A stretch of DNA of 64,000 bases from Echinimonas agarilytica (GTDB lineage: Bacteria; Pseudomonadota; Gammaproteobacteria; Enterobacterales; Neiellaceae). Numbering within the stretch: the stretch's first letter is position 1; each line of letters opens with the position of its first letter. The translations under genes and the position numbers were made by a program. The notes beneath the pieces are model-generated. The model was not told the DNA's origin. It did no database searches and worked only from the letters and a program-made list of their open reading frames with translations. The stretch lies in assembly GCF_023703465.1 (NCBI RefSeq), contig NZ_JAMQGP010000007.1, forward strand, positions 186,001 to 250,000, written 5' to 3'. Shown here one piece after another: positions 61,995 through 64,000 of this stretch.

Positions 61995-62075
61995 GTATCT
62001 GGTTCACAATGAATCTCACTCAAAACCTTGCCGATCGGCTTCATCGACAAAGTCATCTCGATTGTGTAGGTTTTG

Positions 62076-63158
62076 CTATTTCAATAGCGTCTGGTAAAGC
62101 GCTTCATTCGCCTTTGCCATGACATCAATACTAAATTCGTCCAGCATCAACTGCCGTCCCTGTTCACCGTATAGATGCCTCAATTCGTTTGATCCCAACA
62201 ACCTCAGCAGTGCGCTCTTGAGCTCATCAACACTACCCGGCGTAACCAGTAGTCCATTGATTTCATGCCTTACCGCTTCAGGAATGCCACCCGCGTTCCC
62301 CGCAACAATAGGCACTGCACATGCACTTGCTTGCAATAAGCTCACGCCCAAGCCTTCTTTAAATGCGGGATGTACCACTATATCCAGCCCGGGTACCAGT
62401 TGGTCCATGTCTGTTCTAAAACCGGCCATTTGAACGTGTTCGCTCAAGCCATCTTGTTCAATCCTGTGGGTTAGCTCATCGGCCAATGGTCCTTTGCCGA
62501 AAATCACGACACGAACATTTGGATGTTGTTGAATGATATCGGGAAGCGCATCTAACAACACTGCATGGCCCTTACGCTCGATTAGTTGCGCGATCACCCC
62601 TAACACCAAATGCTGTTCGGTCAAGCCAAATGTCGAGTTCAGCTGCTGACGAGCCGCTTTATTTGGCTCAAAACGCTGAGTATCTACAGCGCTGCGTATG
62701 GTTTGAATATGTTCGGGCTCTACACCCTCTCGGATCAGAACTTGACGAATGCCTTCGGAAATAGTGATGACTTTACGAAAGCCATGATACTTCCTACGCG
62801 CGAACCAATGAGGCTCGGTGTTATCAACACGTCTCGAAACGACAGCGGGAATCCCCGTTCGTTTTGCGGCAATAAGGCCCCACATATCAGCACCGCGACG
62901 AGAGTGCACATGAATCAATTCAATATCATGCCGGCGGATCAAGCGCACCAGCCGAGACACAAGACCGATATCTAAATCGCCTTTCATCACACACGGCAAT
63001 ACCTGTGCAACGTTTGCAGCTTCTCGTTCAATATCACTATTCGGAGGGCATGCTAAAAAATGTTCATGGGGCGAGTCTTTCAGCGCCTGTAGTATATAAA
63101 ATACTTGCTGAGCGCCACCGTAAAGATGGCGGCCGGCTTCAACGTGCAGTATGCGCAT
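62076..63158 (-). CDS. Glycosyltransferase family 4 protein
   Basis: GT-B fold glycosyltransferase (360 aa), probably acting on lipopolysaccharide core or a surface glycan. The N-terminal domain starts MRILHVEAGRHLYGGAQQV with the Gly-rich acceptor loop, and the C-terminal domain has LGVIAQLIERKGHAVLLDAL, KGPLADEL and HPAFKEGLGVSLLQASACAVPIVAGNAGGIPEAV. In the usual E-x7-E nucleotide-sugar motif the second Glu reads Gln here (EGLGVSLLQ). Its ATG lies inside the 3' end of the adjacent heptosyltransferase gene (20-base overlap), so they are coupled. Donor and acceptor cannot be told from sequence. Confidence 0.88.
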   Translation of the reverse strand: MRILHVEAGRHLYGGAQQVFYILQALKDSPHEHFLACPPNSDIEREAANVAQVLPCVMKGDLDIGLVSRLVRLIRRHDIELIHVHSRRGADMWGLIAAKRTGIPAVVSRRVDNTEPHWFARRKYHGFRKVITISEGIRQVLIREGVEPEHIQTIRSAVDTQRFEPNKAARQQLNSTFGLTEQHLVLGVIAQLIERKGHAVLLDALPDIIQQHPNVRVVIFGKGPLADELTHRIEQDGLSEHVQMAGFRTDMDQLVPGLDIVVHPAFKEGLGVSLLQASACAVPIVAGNAGGIPEAVRHEINGLLVTPGSVDELKSALLRLLGSNELRHLYGEQGRQLMLDEFSIDVMAKANEALYQTLLK

Positions 63159-64000
63159 GAAGAACTTTCTCCAATTCAGTCATGACTTCATCTGCATTAA
63201 TGCCGCGAAGACAGGTAAATGCACCATCGCACGTTGGACGACGTCGGCATGGGGAACATTCTAGATCGTGGTAAATCACCGATGCACCTGCCCACCCGGT
63301 ATCAATGTATGGACGGGTTGAACCAAAAATTGCCACTACGGGAGTTTCCATCGCAATACACAGATGAGTCAGGCCGGTATCTACACCTACTCCACACTGG
63401 GCATGCTCGATAATTGCAGCCGTTTCAACCAGACTCGTTTGCCCCACTAAGTTGACGATTTCGCCATTGCTATGCGCCATGATTTTTTGTGCATGCGCTT
63501 CATCGGCAGGCCCGCCCAACATCACCAGAGGAACGCCATAGCGTTGGTAATGCTGTGTGACAAAATCGTGCCAATGTTCGTCAAACCAATGTTTTTGAGG
63601 TCGTGTGGTAAACGGCAACATCACCGCATAATCACCCGTTACCCCCAATTGCTGTAGCTTGTGCTTGGCGCTGCCCAAGGTTGAACCGTGATAACCAATG
63701 GTCATCCTGAAAAACGCCTCAGGATCAGCTCCTAGGTATTTCGCCATTTGACGATATTCAGAGCTGATACGGGGGTCTGTTCGAGACTTATTAATGGCAT
63801 CCGTTAAGAACCAATGAGACTTTTCTTTCGATTTAAAACCATAGCGTTTCGGTGCCCCACTGAGCCAGGCCAAAAAGCTACTTTTGAGAAGGCCTTGAAC
63901 ATCCACAGCAATATCAAAATTCATTTGATGCAACTGTTCACGAAATTCACGTATAGCTCGCCACAATTTTCTATATTGGCGGGCTTTCCATAACGCTTGC
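63139..64000 (-). CDS. Heptosyltransferase (WaaC-like, GT9 family), 5' end outside the window
   Basis: GT9 ADP-heptose:LPS heptosyltransferase; the frame is open to the right edge (about 287 residues visible), so the N-terminus is missing. The stretch WKARQYRKLWRAIREFREQL then NFDIAVDVQGLLKSS matches the WaaC (heptosyltransferase I) pattern, and the C-terminal half has GVGVDTGLTHLCIAMETPVVAIFGST, the family's nucleotide-sugar site, and a Cys-rich ECSPCRRRPTCDGAFTCLRGI end. It makes the inner LPS core. Heptosyltransferase I is more likely than II or III, but the call is by eye. Confidence 0.85.
   Translation of the reverse strand, partial: QALWKARQYRKLWRAIREFREQLHQMNFDIAVDVQGLLKSSFLAWLSGAPKRYGFKSKEKSHWFLTDAINKSRTDPRISSEYRQMAKYLGADPEAFFRMTIGYHGSTLGSAKHKLQQLGVTGDYAVMLPFTTRPQKHWFDEHWHDFVTQHYQRYGVPLVMLGGPADEAHAQKIMAHSNGEIVNLVGQTSLVETAAIIEHAQCGVGVDTGLTHLCIAMETPVVAIFGSTRPYIDTGWAGASVIYHDLECSPCRRRPTCDGAFTCLRGINADEVMTELEKVLHAHTAR

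Overview
The window reads as a contiguous piece of a gammaproteobacterial chromosome, most like the order Alteromonadales (Idiomarina, Alteromonas or Shewanella relatives). I infer this from gene content and order, not from a database search. SeqA is present, which limits the host to the Dam/SeqA branch of Gammaproteobacteria. Several blocks keep the Escherichia coli order: serS-rarA-lolA-ftsK-lrp next to trxB-aat-infA-clpA-clpS-cspD; icd-rluE-nudJ-mnmA-hflD-purB; pgm-seqA facing ybfF-ybfE-fldA-fur; and sppA-ansA. The base composition looks close to 50% GC throughout. I see no insertion sequence, prophage, integron or CRISPR array.

Layout. 1-1.7 kb: end of yccA and the tusDCB-tusE sulfur-relay operon. 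1.7-8.1 kb (minus): serS, rarA, lolA, ftsK, lrp. 8.2-12.2 kb (plus): alanine dehydrogenase, trxB, the two N-end-rule aminoacyl-transferases aat and bpt, and infA. 12.3-15.4 kb: clpA and clpS (minus) facing cspD (plus); Aat, Bpt, ClpS and ClpA together form the N-degron route. 15.6-25.4 kb (plus): monomeric isocitrate dehydrogenase, rluE, nudJ, mnmA, hflD, purB, the ribosomal oxygenase roxA, a GNAT acetyltransferase and leucine dehydrogenase. 25.5-32.6 kb is the most accessory-looking part: an Mpv17-like membrane protein, a helix-turn-helix regulator facing malate synthase G across a repeat-bearing operator, an unrecognised beta-rich protein, a small secreted protein and an OafA-type acyltransferase. 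32.8-40.2 kb: a YdiJ-type FAD/Fe-S dehydrogenase, astE, RNase II, a 59-residue membrane protein and a YiaD-like OmpA lipoprotein. 40.3-48.1 kb: glycogen phosphorylase with a histone-like tail, pgm, seqA, ybfF, a DUF2788 protein, ybfE, flavodoxin and fur. 48.1-61.4 kb: RDD protein, glnS, DUF389 membrane protein, NhaC-type antiporter, fadH, sppA, asparaginase I, a GFA-family protein, yeaC, a zinc-ribbon membrane protein and an AGCS amino-acid/cation symporter. 61.7-64 kb: two tandem tRNA-Asn genes, then the start of a lipopolysaccharide-type glycosyltransferase cluster whose last gene runs off the right edge.

How it fits together. The catabolic genes (alanine and leucine dehydrogenases, AstE, asparaginase, AGCS symporter, FadH, malate synthase G, YdiJ-type dehydrogenase) point to a marine-type heterotroph living largely on amino acids and fatty acids. 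The glycogen phosphorylase/phosphoglucomutase pair suggests some polyglucose mobilisation. Most transcription units end in clear intrinsic terminators, many shared by convergent genes. I do not see a clearly undescribed multi-gene system. The points most worth checking are the glcB operator array and the Cys-tailed regulator, the H1-like tail on glycogen phosphorylase, the mismatched second tRNA-Asn, the repeat-bearing insert in the AGCS symporter, the terminator-like structures just ahead of tusD and astE, and the FadR-like site ahead of fadH.
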